A stretch of DNA of 10,494 nucleotides. It comes from Deltaproteobacteria bacterium (GTDB lineage: Bacteria > Myxococcota > UBA796 > SXON01). The DNA lies in NCBI GenBank assembly GCA_947483545.1, contig CANKNP010000180.1, positions 1 to 10,494 on the forward strand, in the 5' to 3' direction. This document shows positions 1 to 5,846 of the stretch, in pieces. The translations under genes were made by a program, and so were the position numbers. The stretch's first letter is position 1, and every line of letters begins with the position of its first letter. The notes below the pieces were generated by a model, which saw only the letters and a list, made by a program, of their open reading frames with translations, did no database searches and was not told the DNA's origin.

Positions 1-119
1 CCCCCGGCGCGCGTCGCGTGCCCCCAACGCCGGGCGACGTACCCATCGGCGACGTAGTTCCACACGGCAAAGAGGTAGAGCACGAGCAGCCAGTTGGAGC
101 CGAGGGAGATGGCTCCACT
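1..119 (-). CDS. Partial membrane-protein-like reading frame, truncated at the window edge
   Basis: Read on the minus strand in the frame that follows directly after the rlmN stop codon, this stretch is open to the edge. It gives a coherent hydrophobic and aromatic segment (LGSNWLLVLYLFAVWNYV) followed by a basic stretch (RRWGHATR), as expected for a transmembrane helix and its cytoplasmic flank. The other two minus-strand frames give arginine- or Pro/Ser/Thr-rich sequence typical of shadows. The start is uncertain. A GTG at 83-81 is in frame but has no visible Shine-Dalgarno. An ATG at 123-121 overlaps the rlmN stop as ATGA but lies in a different frame (MKWSHLP...). A single-base error near 100-120 would join that ATG to the membrane-like frame. 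Function unknown; only about 39 codons are visible. Confidence 0.4.
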
Positions 120-1175
120 TCATGGGGGGCCCGCCCGCCTCCCCGCCAACATCCCACAAGCCGAGTCCTTGTCCTGCCCGACCGAGTACCTGCGTACCAC
201 CGGTACTTTCAACACCTGTAGTCGGTTCAAGAACGTAGCGAGCTCCGCCGGCGTGGCCCGCTGAAAACCGTCCGGCCGGGCGTCGTTCACATCGATCAGG
301 TTCAAGCGCAGCGGCAGGGTGTTCAGCATCGTGCGCAGGCCATCGACCTCGTCCTCGCCGGTGTTCACGCCGCCGATCACGACCCAAGCGACGGTCACCC
401 TGTCGCGGGCGATGGTCGCATACTCGTGGATCGCGGCCACCAGCTCGTTCAGATCGGTGCGGCCGGCGACAGGTAGCAGTTGGACGCGGCGCTCAGGCAC
501 GGTGGAGGTGAGGGAGATGATCAGCTTGTAGGGCTGGAGTTCCCGAGTGAAGCGCCGAATCTGCGGGACGAGCCCGACCGTCGAGATGGTGATGTTCTCC
601 TTCGCGATGCGACCCCCGGCGGGGTCGGAGAGCACGCGGGCGGTGTGGATCACGGCGTCGTAGGTGTGGAAGGGCTCGCCCTGCCCCATGAAAACCGCCC
701 CGCTGACCCGCCCGGGCGCCTCGTCCCGGACCGTAAGAAATGCCGAGACAATTTCCCAAGGCTCCAGGTTCCTGGTCAGCCCGAGCCGCCCCGTGGCGCA
801 GAACGCACACTGCATCGCGCAACCCACTTGGGACGACAGGCACACCGTGAAGTGGTCCGCCTTGTGGAGCCCGATTCGCACGGCCTCGGAGAGCGCGCCA
901 TCCGGCGAGCGGAACAGGTATCGGACGCTCTTGCCCTCGTCATCCGGGACACGCTCCAAGACCTCCAGGCGGTCCCAGGTGGTCTCGCGGCGGAGGGCGT
1001 TCACCAACGCGGTGCGTGGGGCACGGCGGGGGGTTGGGTCGGTAGAACCCTCGGAGATCACGCGCGAGAGGACTTGGCGCGCCTCCGTGAGCGAACACCG
1101 CTCGCCGCGCGAGGTCATGTGCGCGACCAGGTCGGCAGGGAGCAGGCCGAGGAGGTGAGCGGGGGAAGTCGGCAT
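120..1175 (-). CDS. rlmN: RlmN-family radical SAM rRNA (adenine-C2) methyltransferase
   Basis: Members of the RlmN/Cfr family methylate C2 of an adenosine in 23S rRNA (A2503 in E. coli), and some RlmN also modify tRNA. They use a 4Fe-4S cluster, SAM and a methyl-carrying cysteine, and act in the cytoplasm. The radical SAM CxxxCxxC motif is at residues 119-126 (C119, C123, C126) inside SSQVGCAMQCAFCATG. C112, seven residues before the cluster, and C340 in SACGML match the E. coli RlmN pair C118 and C355, so the catalytic set looks complete. The GxGEP motif is at 164-168 and the IST segment at 197-199. The 351 aa length is usual for RlmN. Several signature spots deviate: MGQGEP for MGMGEP, SLTST for the usual SLHA, and YSVGQDKDSACG for the usual RRTRG-D-D-ACG. 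This may therefore be a divergent RlmN or a second paralogue. The start is the ATG at 1175-1173; no strong ribosome site is seen. It ends in TGA at 122-120, directly followed by an open membrane-like frame. Confidence 0.88.
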   Translation of the reverse strand: MPTSPAHLLGLLPADLVAHMTSRGERCSLTEARQVLSRVISEGSTDPTPRRAPRTALVNALRRETTWDRLEVLERVPDDEGKSVRYLFRSPDGALSEAVRIGLHKADHFTVCLSSQVGCAMQCAFCATGRLGLTRNLEPWEIVSAFLTVRDEAPGRVSGAVFMGQGEPFHTYDAVIHTARVLSDPAGGRIAKENITISTVGLVPQIRRFTRELQPYKLIISLTSTVPERRVQLLPVAGRTDLNELVAAIHEYATIARDRVTVAWVVIGGVNTGEDEVDGLRTMLNTLPLRLNLIDVNDARPDGFQRATPAELATFLNRLQVLKVPVVRRYSVGQDKDSACGMLAGRRAGPP

Positions 1176-1338
1176 CAGGGGTGGCGCGTAACGCCCTCCC
1201 GGTGGCGAGCGAATCGCCCTCGTCGCGAGCCGGAAGGGGAAGGCAGTGTTCGGGCTGTCCGAGGCTACCAGATCCGACTCGTGGGGCGGGGCTGACGAGG
1301 AGCCGCGCAGGCTCTCGCCGGATAACCGCCGGGGACTC

Positions 1339-1343
1339 AGGAG
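1339..1343 (+). promoter_or_regulatory. Shine-Dalgarno AGGAG deciding a GTG start
   Basis: AGGAG lies five bases before the GTG at 1349-1351. It marks this as the likely start rather than the upstream in-frame ATG at 1181, whose 56 extra residues are arginine- and proline-rich and read like non-coding sequence. Confidence 0.6.
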
Positions 1344-1348
1344 CCAGC

Positions 1349-1645
1349 GTGGCGCGATCGAAGAGCAAGAAGCCCCGAGGTAACGGCATCGAAGACGACA
1401 TCTTCCTTCACCTGCTCGATGCGTGGGTCGAGTCGAAGATGACTGGGGGCATGCCCGACAAAAAGGTCGATGCCGCCGTCGACAAGCTCGACGAGTTCAG
1501 GGACCAGATGGGCGACCGCTTCGAGGACTCTGCGGACCTCGCACGGGCCCTCGAGGAGTGGGACTTTATCGCCGTCAAGCCGTCCCCGATCGCGCGCGGG
1601 GTCGTGGTCGACATCCTGGAGATGTGGAAGGGGATCGAGGCATAA
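1349..1645 (+). CDS. Small acidic protein of unknown function
   Basis: This is a 98-residue protein from a GTG start with a good Shine-Dalgarno five bases upstream. It has a short basic N-terminus (RSKSKKPRG), then an amphipathic, probably all-helical body rich in Asp, Glu and Leu (FLHLLDAWVESKM, DKKVDAAVDKLDEFRDQMG, DLARALEEWDF). It ends in a hydrophobic helix, VVVDILEMWKGIEA. There are no cysteines, no signal peptide and no membrane segment, so it is probably cytoplasmic. I do not recognise the family. The next gene starts 12 bases after its stop, so the two are probably cotranscribed. The complementary strand also carries a long open frame here, but its composition (His, Arg, Leu and Gln rich) is that of an antisense shadow. 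Confidence 0.62.
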   Translation: MARSKSKKPRGNGIEDDIFLHLLDAWVESKMTGGMPDKKVDAAVDKLDEFRDQMGDRFEDSADLARALEEWDFIAVKPSPIARGVVVDILEMWKGIEA

Positions 1646-1657
1646 CCCCGTCCGGCC

Positions 1658-2095
1658 GTGTCTGGCGCCTGCCCGGGGGGGTCGCGCCCGGGCGCCGTCG
1701 GCCACTTGGAGCGAGGCCTCGTGCTCCTGGTGCAGGGCCGGCCGGATGACGCATGGCCGGTGCTCGTCCGCGCGGTGCTCAGGCAGCCTCGGGTGGCCCA
1801 ACACATGGTCGGTGGGCGAATCGCGAAGGCGGCCAGCCGTGGGGAATGGGAGCAGGATGAGCAGGCCCGGCACCTGCTGCGCGACCTGCACGTGTTCCTG
1901 CCGGCGCACCGACGTCGCGTCACGCCCGTGCTGAAGGCGTTGCTCGAGCACCCGAGGATGGCCGCCGTGGTCGCGGAGCTGCACGATCTCGAGGGAGCGG
2001 TGCGTCAGCGCGACGATCAGGACAGGTTCGGGCGCTACATGGAGCTCCAATCTCCAGAATTTGTGAACGCACTGGTACCGACGATCCAGCGGTGA
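1658..2095 (+). CDS. Helical, possibly TPR-like protein of unknown function
   Basis: About 145 residues from a GTG at 1658, 12 bases after the preceding stop. The first 15 residues (MSGACPGGSRPGAVG) are low-complexity. The true start may be an internal GTG, for example at 1720 or 1729 near LERGLVLLVQG. The segment GLVLLVQGRPDDAWPVLVRAVLRQPR has the spacing of one tetratricopeptide-like helical hairpin (small residue, Gly-Arg-Pro-Asp-Asp-Ala turn, second helix). The rest is predicted helical: EQARHLLRDLHVFLPAHRRR, TPVLKALLEHPRMAAVVAEL, then an acidic/basic tail. No signal peptide or catalytic motif is visible. It is probably cotranscribed with the small gene upstream. A role as a protein-protein interaction module is only inferred from the TPR-like pattern. 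Confidence 0.58.
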   Translation: MSGACPGGSRPGAVGHLERGLVLLVQGRPDDAWPVLVRAVLRQPRVAQHMVGGRIAKAASRGEWEQDEQARHLLRDLHVFLPAHRRRVTPVLKALLEHPRMAAVVAELHDLEGAVRQRDDQDRFGRYMELQSPEFVNALVPTIQR

Positions 2096-2097
2096 TC

Positions 2098-2114
2098 GGC
2101 GCGCAGGCTGCGCC
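2098..2114. terminator. Small GC hairpin between convergent genes
   Basis: The 25-base gap between two convergent stop codons contains GCGCAG-G-CTGCGC at 2101-2113. The register GGCGC/GCGCC at 2098-2102 and 2110-2114 is an alternative. There is no T-run on either side, so an intrinsic terminator is only possible, not shown. Confidence 0.22.
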
Positions 2115-2120
2115 CGGTCG

Positions 2121-3095
2121 TCAGCAAAGATCCAGCAACGCCGCCCCAAGCGCGCTGACCACCCGCGCGTTCTCCGGCGCCGCCCGCACCGCGATCCGCA
2201 GGTAGTGGGCATCGAGCCCCGGTAGATCCGACGCGTCCCGAATGAGGATTCCCTCGCGGCGGAGCCGCGCGTGCAGGCTGGTCGACCACGGCCCGGCGAG
2301 GCGCACAAGCAGGACGTTGGCAGCGCCGCGCACATCGAGGACCCCGGGGAGGGCTCGAAGGTCCTCGGTCAGAACCCGACGCCATGCGTCCAGCGGGGGC
2401 CGCAAGGGCCAATCCCAGGCTTCGACACAGGCGAGGCCGGCCGCGATCGCGAACGCGTTCACGGCCGCAGGGGTCACCGCGCCCCGGGGGAGCCCGGTGG
2501 TCCAACCGAGGCGCAGGCCCGCAATCGCGAAGGTCTTTGACATGCTGGCGACCACGGCGACGTTGGAGGCGACAGCGGTCAGGCCCACCGCCGAGGCCTC
2601 GCTGGTGAACCCCAGAAGGGATTCGTCCACGACGACGCGAACGGAGGGATACCGCACAGCGAGCTTGGCGATCTCGCTGACCGATGGGGTGCGCCCATCT
2701 GGGCTGTTCGGTCGCCCGATCACGGCGCAATCGCCCTGCTGCAGCACTTCGCGGTAGACAACGGGCACGCGCGCGGCGTCCGCGGCGTCCACGTACGCCC
2801 GGGGGCAGGGCGGCTCCAACACGACGCGCCTGCAGCCCCGGAAGTGCGCGACCAGCAGCTCGGTCGCGCCACCGCCGACGGTCACCCGCACGCCCAATCG
2901 GCCGCGGAGGGCCTCCCGCAGCGGCTCGATGGTCGGTGGGTATTGCTCAGCCGCGCTCAGAGCCCGAAGCAGCGCTCCCCTCACGCCGGGCGGAGCGCCC
3001 CACGGGTGCAGGCTGGACGCGGCGTCCAACACCTCGTCGCCACGACCGCTGGACTCGGTGTCGCCGCCAGGCGCACCGCCGGACTGTCGAATCAT
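2121..3095 (-). CDS. PLP-dependent aminotransferase, CobD/HisC type (threonine-phosphate decarboxylase-like)
   Basis: This is a fold-type I PLP enzyme of 324 residues. The Schiff-base lysine is K187 in SMSKTFAIAGLRLGW. The cofactor aspartate is D157 in VVVDESLLGF. GRPNSPDG at 127-134 stands where the family has NPxNPTG. The C-terminal substrate-binding part is IRDASDLPGL (285-294) with R304 in LRIAVRAAPEN. The N-terminal pattern LDAASSLHPWGAPPGV followed by VGGGATEL is closer to CobD (LDFSSNxNPLGPP) than to HisC (LASNENPxGP). CobD decarboxylates threonine phosphate to aminopropanol phosphate for the cobalamin nucleotide loop; HisC makes histidinol phosphate. No other cob or his gene is present in the window, so the substrate stays open. 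It is probably cytoplasmic. The start is the ATG at 3095-3093. It is transcribed divergently from the thioredoxin-lipoprotein gene and convergently with the TPR-like gene. Confidence 0.82.
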   Translation of the reverse strand: MIRQSGGAPGGDTESSGRGDEVLDAASSLHPWGAPPGVRGALLRALSAAEQYPPTIEPLREALRGRLGVRVTVGGGATELLVAHFRGCRRVVLEPPCPRAYVDAADAARVPVVYREVLQQGDCAVIGRPNSPDGRTPSVSEIAKLAVRYPSVRVVVDESLLGFTSEASAVGLTAVASNVAVVASMSKTFAIAGLRLGWTTGLPRGAVTPAAVNAFAIAAGLACVEAWDWPLRPPLDAWRRVLTEDLRALPGVLDVRGAANVLLVRLAGPWSTSLHARLRREGILIRDASDLPGLDAHYLRIAVRAAPENARVVSALGAALLDLC

Positions 3096-3125
3096 ACCGG
3101 CAGCTCCAAGCGCATCGTGCCGGCG

Positions 3126-3154
3126 TGGATACTAAGACCGGGTCTTGAAGTCAA
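3126..3154 (-). promoter_or_regulatory. Candidate sigma70-type promoter for the CobD/HisC-like gene
   Basis: Read on the minus strand, TTGACT (3154-3149) is followed after 17 bases by TATCCA (3131-3126), about 30 bases before the ATG at 3095. The -35 matches consensus at five of six positions, the -10 at only three. The spacer carries a palindrome, listed separately. Confidence 0.4.
3134..3146. promoter_or_regulatory. Operator-like palindrome AAGACC-G-GGTCTT
   Basis: A perfect six-base inverted repeat with a one-base centre lies in the spacer of the candidate promoter. ACT and AGT flank it as a second, imperfectly spaced pair. A repressor or MerR-type activator site would sit this way. The usual MerR spacer is 19-20 bases and here it is 17, so a simple repressor is more likely. 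Confidence 0.33.
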
Positions 3155-3228
3155 GGCCCCCCGGCCCCGTCTCAAGTTGTCTGTCGGGCCTACCGCCCGC
3201 CCGAGGCCGCGTTAGGCGCCGCGCGATT

Positions 3229-3233
3229 AGGAG
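3229..3233 (+). promoter_or_regulatory. Shine-Dalgarno AGGAG for the thioredoxin lipoprotein
   Basis: AGGAG is five bases before the ATG at 3239 and is one of only two textbook ribosome sites in this window. It supports strong translation and fixes this start. Confidence 0.65.
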
Positions 3234-3238
3234 TTTCC

Positions 3239-3991
3239 ATGTCTCGTCTTGTGTCTGGCGTGCTCTCGGGCGCCCTGTTGTTCACGCTCTCCGGCTGCGC
3301 CCAGAAGGCCGAAGTCGATGCGCTCAATGAGAAGATCGCCAAGCTCGAAGAGCGCGTCGCGACCGTCGAAAAGAGCAAGGGCGGTGGGGGCGCCGCGCCT
3401 GCGGCAAACGCCGAGGAGGAGGCCGCCGCCTCGAAGATCATGGAGGAGATCCAGACCGCACTGAAAGCCAACGACTACGTGGTGGCCAAGGCGAAGCTGA
3501 AGGACATCCAGGCCAAATACTCGGCGACGCGCGCCGGGAAGGCCGCGTCTCGGATGGCGACCGAGGTCAACCTCGTCGGCTCCGATGCCAAGGCCATCGA
3601 GGTCTCGAAGTGGTACGGGAGCGCCAAGGGCTCGCTCACGGACAACCGAGTGACCCTGGTGGTGTTCTGGGAGGTCTGGTGCCCGCACTGCAAGAAGGAA
3701 ATGCCGCTCCTTCCCGCCAAGTTGGAAAAATACAAGTCCAAGGGCCTCGGGATCATCGGGCTCACCAAGGTCACGAAGTCCGCGACCGAGGAGTCCGTCG
3801 AGGCGTTCATCAAGGAGCACAAGCTCACCAGCTTCCCGATGGGCAAAGAGCCCGATGGGGGCGTGATGTCCGCGGCGTACGCGGTGAGCGGCATCCCCGC
3901 CGCCGCGCTGGTGCGTGATGGCAAGGTCATCTGGCGTGGCCACCCGGCTCGCCTGACCGACGAGCTGCTCGACTCCATGCTGGCAGGCTAG
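3239..3991 (+). CDS. Lipoprotein with coiled coil and TlpA/thioredoxin-fold domain (CPHC)
   Basis: This 250-residue exported thiol-redox protein has four parts. Residues 1-20 are a lipoprotein signal ending in the lipobox LSGC, so C20 would be lipidated. The +2 residue is Ala, which favours outer-membrane sorting. Residues 24-46 form a heptad-like coiled coil (VDALNEKIAKLEERVATVEK). An Ala/Gly-rich linker and a helical TPR-like stretch (KIMEEIQTALKANDYVVAKAKLKDI) follow. From about 135 there is a thioredoxin fold of the TlpA/ResA kind, with FWEVWCPHCKKEMP, active site C148-P-H-C151, and cis-proline P220 in SGIP. TlpA-like proteins reduce or shuttle disulfides of exported proteins, for example in cytochrome c maturation. 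The CPHC dipeptide is the oxidising DsbA type, so this could instead be an oxidant or isomerase; the sequence alone does not decide. The start has a good Shine-Dalgarno. The next gene begins two bases after its stop. Confidence 0.87.
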   Translation: MSRLVSGVLSGALLFTLSGCAQKAEVDALNEKIAKLEERVATVEKSKGGGGAAPAANAEEEAAASKIMEEIQTALKANDYVVAKAKLKDIQAKYSATRAGKAASRMATEVNLVGSDAKAIEVSKWYGSAKGSLTDNRVTLVVFWEVWCPHCKKEMPLLPAKLEKYKSKGLGIIGLTKVTKSATEESVEAFIKEHKLTSFPMGKEPDGGVMSAAYAVSGIPAAALVRDGKVIWRGHPARLTDELLDSMLAG

Positions 3992-3993
3992 TC

Positions 3994-4455
3994 GTGGAGT
4001 GGACCGTCGCGCCGCGGATGCGGATGGATCTGGTGTGCTTCGCCGGGCTGAACCTGTGCGGAGAGCGCCGGATCGTGGACGTACACGCGGTGGGCGGTCG
4101 CCAGGGCAAAGACGTTCCGACCGACGATCTGAAGTCCATGGTCGTGCTCGGCGAGATCGGCACGCGCGTGCTGCTCAAGACCGCGACGGGAGATGACTGG
4201 GAGCAACACCCCTGGCGTTGCTTCATCATCATGGCGAAGCACCACTACAAGACCAAAGAGGGCGAGATCGGCGTCCGGGTCCCGGATCTCGACTGGTTTG
4301 ACCCAGCAGATGCGCGTCGCACGGATCCGGACATGCAAGAGAGCTACCCGTTCGCGGAGTCCTTCGCGGCGGGGGTGGCCTCGGGCTTGTGGACCTTTGG
4401 GCGCCCCGGACAGTTGAAGCAGCGGGTCAAGGCGATTGTGATCGACAAGGTGTAA
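3994..4455 (+). CDS. Conserved-looking protein of unknown function
   Basis: 153 residues from a GTG two bases after the stop of the thioredoxin lipoprotein. An ATG at 4018 is the alternative and gives 145 residues (MRMDLVCFAGLNLCGERR). The tight spacing suggests translational coupling and one transcript. The protein looks soluble and mixed alpha/beta, with alternating hydrophobic strands (RIVDVHAVGG, SMVVLGEIGTRVLLKTATG, WRCFIIMAKHHY) and a patterned tail, FGRPGQLKQRVKAIVIDKV. It has three cysteines (15, 22, 76), no signal peptide and no catalytic motif that I know. I do not recognise the family. Codon-position composition and the amino-acid mix support a real gene. Confidence 0.66.
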   Translation: MEWTVAPRMRMDLVCFAGLNLCGERRIVDVHAVGGRQGKDVPTDDLKSMVVLGEIGTRVLLKTATGDDWEQHPWRCFIIMAKHHYKTKEGEIGVRVPDLDWFDPADARRTDPDMQESYPFAESFAAGVASGLWTFGRPGQLKQRVKAIVIDKV

Positions 4456-4522
4456 ACGAACCCGGGGGAGCTTGAACGCCACGCCGATGCCGGGGACCAG
4501 GGCGGACCGCGTCGGGCCTTTC

Positions 4523-4582
4523 GGTCCGGTACTCGGGAGCCGGGAGGACCGGACCCGAGTTTCGGTACTCCGAAACTTGGGT
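4523..4582 (+). promoter_or_regulatory. Structured leader upstream of rocD: overlapping hairpins
   Basis: Hairpin A pairs GGTCCGGT (4523-4530) with ACCGGACC (4548-4555). Hairpin B pairs 4553-4565 with 4570-4582, thirteen pairs with one G-T wobble and a TACT loop; its core is the perfect palindrome AGTTTCGG-TACT-CCGAAACT. Bases 4553-4555 belong to both, so A and B compete at full length. A third pairing, ACTCGGG (4531-4537) with CCCGAGT (4554-4560), competes with both. TTTCGGT occurs at 4519 and 4560, and CGGTACTC at 4527 and 4563, as if a module had been duplicated. There is no U-tract. It could be an RNA leader acting on translation, or a DNA operator with two half-related sites. No known riboswitch is recognised. 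Confidence 0.45.
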
Positions 4583-4652
4583 AGCGTCCGCCCCGGGGGG
4601 CGTGGGGTGCCACAGCCCCCCACAGAACAGGGCCGCAGGGTTATCGGCCCCG

Positions 4653-5846
4653 ATGTCCACCGACCCGATCACCCAAGTCGAGCGCCATGGCGCCCACAAC
4701 TACCACCCCCTCCCCGTGGTCGTGGCCCGGGCCGAAGGTGTCTGGATGTGGGACACCGACGGCAAGCGTTACCTCGACATGCTGTCGAGCTACTCGGCGC
4801 TGAACCAGGGGCACCGCCACCCGCGGATCTTGCAGGCCGCCCGCGATCAGTTGGACCGCGTCACGCTCACCAGCCGGGCGTTCCACAACGATCAGCTCGG
4901 CCCTTTCCTGGCGCGCCTGTCCGAAGTCTCGGGCTTCTCGCGCGCGCTCCCCATGAACTCCGGCGCGGAGGCCGTCGAGACGGGGCTCAAGGCCTGTCGC
5001 AAGTGGGGCTACAAGGTGAAGGGCGTGCCGGACGGCCTGGCGTGCATCGTCGTCGCCGGCAACAACTTCCACGGCCGCACGATCACCATCGTCAGCTACT
5101 CCACCGAGGCCCAGTACCGCGACGGCTTTGGCCCTTTCACCCCCGGCTTTGACATCGTGCCCTTCGGCGATGCCGCCGCCATCGAAGCCGCCATCACCCC
5201 GCACACCGTCGCCGTTCACCTGGAGCCGATCCAGGGCGAGGCCGGCGTGGTGTTGCCCCCGGACGGCTACCTCCGCGAAGTCCGTGCGATCTGCGACCGG
5301 CACAACGTGCTGCTCTTTCTGGACGAGATCCAGACCGGCCTGGGTCGGACCGGCCGAATGTGGGCGTTTGAGCACGAGGGCATCCGCCCCGACTGCATCA
5401 CCGTCGCCAAGGCTTTGGGCGGCGGGGTCTACCCAATCAGCGCCTTCTGCGCGGACGATGCGCTGATGAACGTGTTTGAGCCTGGAGATCACGGGTCTAC
5501 GTTCGGCGGGAACCCCTTGGCCGCAGCGATCGGGAAGGCAGCGCTGGACGTGCTGATCGACGAGAACCTCGCCGCCCGCGCCGAAGAGATGGGCGGCTAT
5601 TTCCAGGAGCGGCTCCACGAGCTGGGGAGTCCGCACGTCCGCGAGGTGCGTGGCCGCGGGCTGCTCATCGGCGTCGAGCTTCACGAAGCGAGCGGCCCGG
5701 CGCGGCCGTTCTGCGAGCAGCTCAAGGAGCTCGGTGTGCTCTGCAAGGACACGCACGGCCAGGTCATCCGCTTCGCCCCGCCGTTGGTCATCGAGCGCGA
5801 CGAGATCGACTTCGCGATGACGCACGTCGCCGCGGTGCTCCGGTGA
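4653..5846 (+). CDS. rocD: Ornithine aminotransferase (ornithine-oxo-acid transaminase)
   Basis: RocD/OAT transfers the delta-amino group of L-ornithine to 2-oxoglutarate, giving glutamate semialdehyde (and so proline or glutamate) and glutamate. It is a cytoplasmic PLP enzyme of the class III aminotransferases. Numbering from the ATG at 4653 (397 residues, the usual bacterial length), the hallmarks are: GAHNYHPLPV at 13-22, matching the substrate-binding tyrosine region of OAT; SSYSALNQGH at 45-54; SGAEAVE at 103-109; NNFHGRT at 137-143; HLEPIQGEAG at 189-198; PLP aspartate D224 in LDEIQTG; Schiff-base lysine K253 in VAKALGGG; GSTFGGNPL at 281-289; and RFAPPL at 373-378. An in-frame ATG at 4602 would add 17 residues not seen in the family, so it is rejected. 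The ribosome site is weak (AGGG, 12 bases upstream). The stop overlaps the next start as GTGA. A structured leader precedes it. Confidence 0.95.
   Translation: MSTDPITQVERHGAHNYHPLPVVVARAEGVWMWDTDGKRYLDMLSSYSALNQGHRHPRILQAARDQLDRVTLTSRAFHNDQLGPFLARLSEVSGFSRALPMNSGAEAVETGLKACRKWGYKVKGVPDGLACIVVAGNNFHGRTITIVSYSTEAQYRDGFGPFTPGFDIVPFGDAAAIEAAITPHTVAVHLEPIQGEAGVVLPPDGYLREVRAICDRHNVLLFLDEIQTGLGRTGRMWAFEHEGIRPDCITVAKALGGGVYPISAFCADDALMNVFEPGDHGSTFGGNPLAAAIGKAALDVLIDENLAARAEEMGGYFQERLHELGSPHVREVRGRGLLIGVELHEASGPARPFCEQLKELGVLCKDTHGQVIRFAPPLVIERDEIDFAMTHVAAVLR

Noticed and set aside
1181..1348. N-terminal extension of the 98-residue gene
   Set aside because: It is rich in Arg, Pro, Ser and Gly with no pattern, while a Shine-Dalgarno sits before the GTG at 1349.
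1337..2335. 332-codon open frame on the minus strand
   Set aside because: It lies opposite two small plus-strand genes and runs into the aminotransferase. Its His/Arg/Leu/Gln-rich composition is that of an antisense shadow in high-GC DNA.
4553..4582. Rho-independent terminator of the 3994-4455 gene
   Set aside because: The stem is good but no T-run follows on either strand and it lies about 100 bases past the stop.
4602..4652. Upstream ATG for rocD
   Set aside because: The 17 extra residues are absent from the family's usual N-terminus, and MSTDPITQVERHGAHNYHP fits the known start.
4641..5825. 394-codon open frame on the minus strand
   Set aside because: It lies exactly opposite rocD, which is certain from its motifs.
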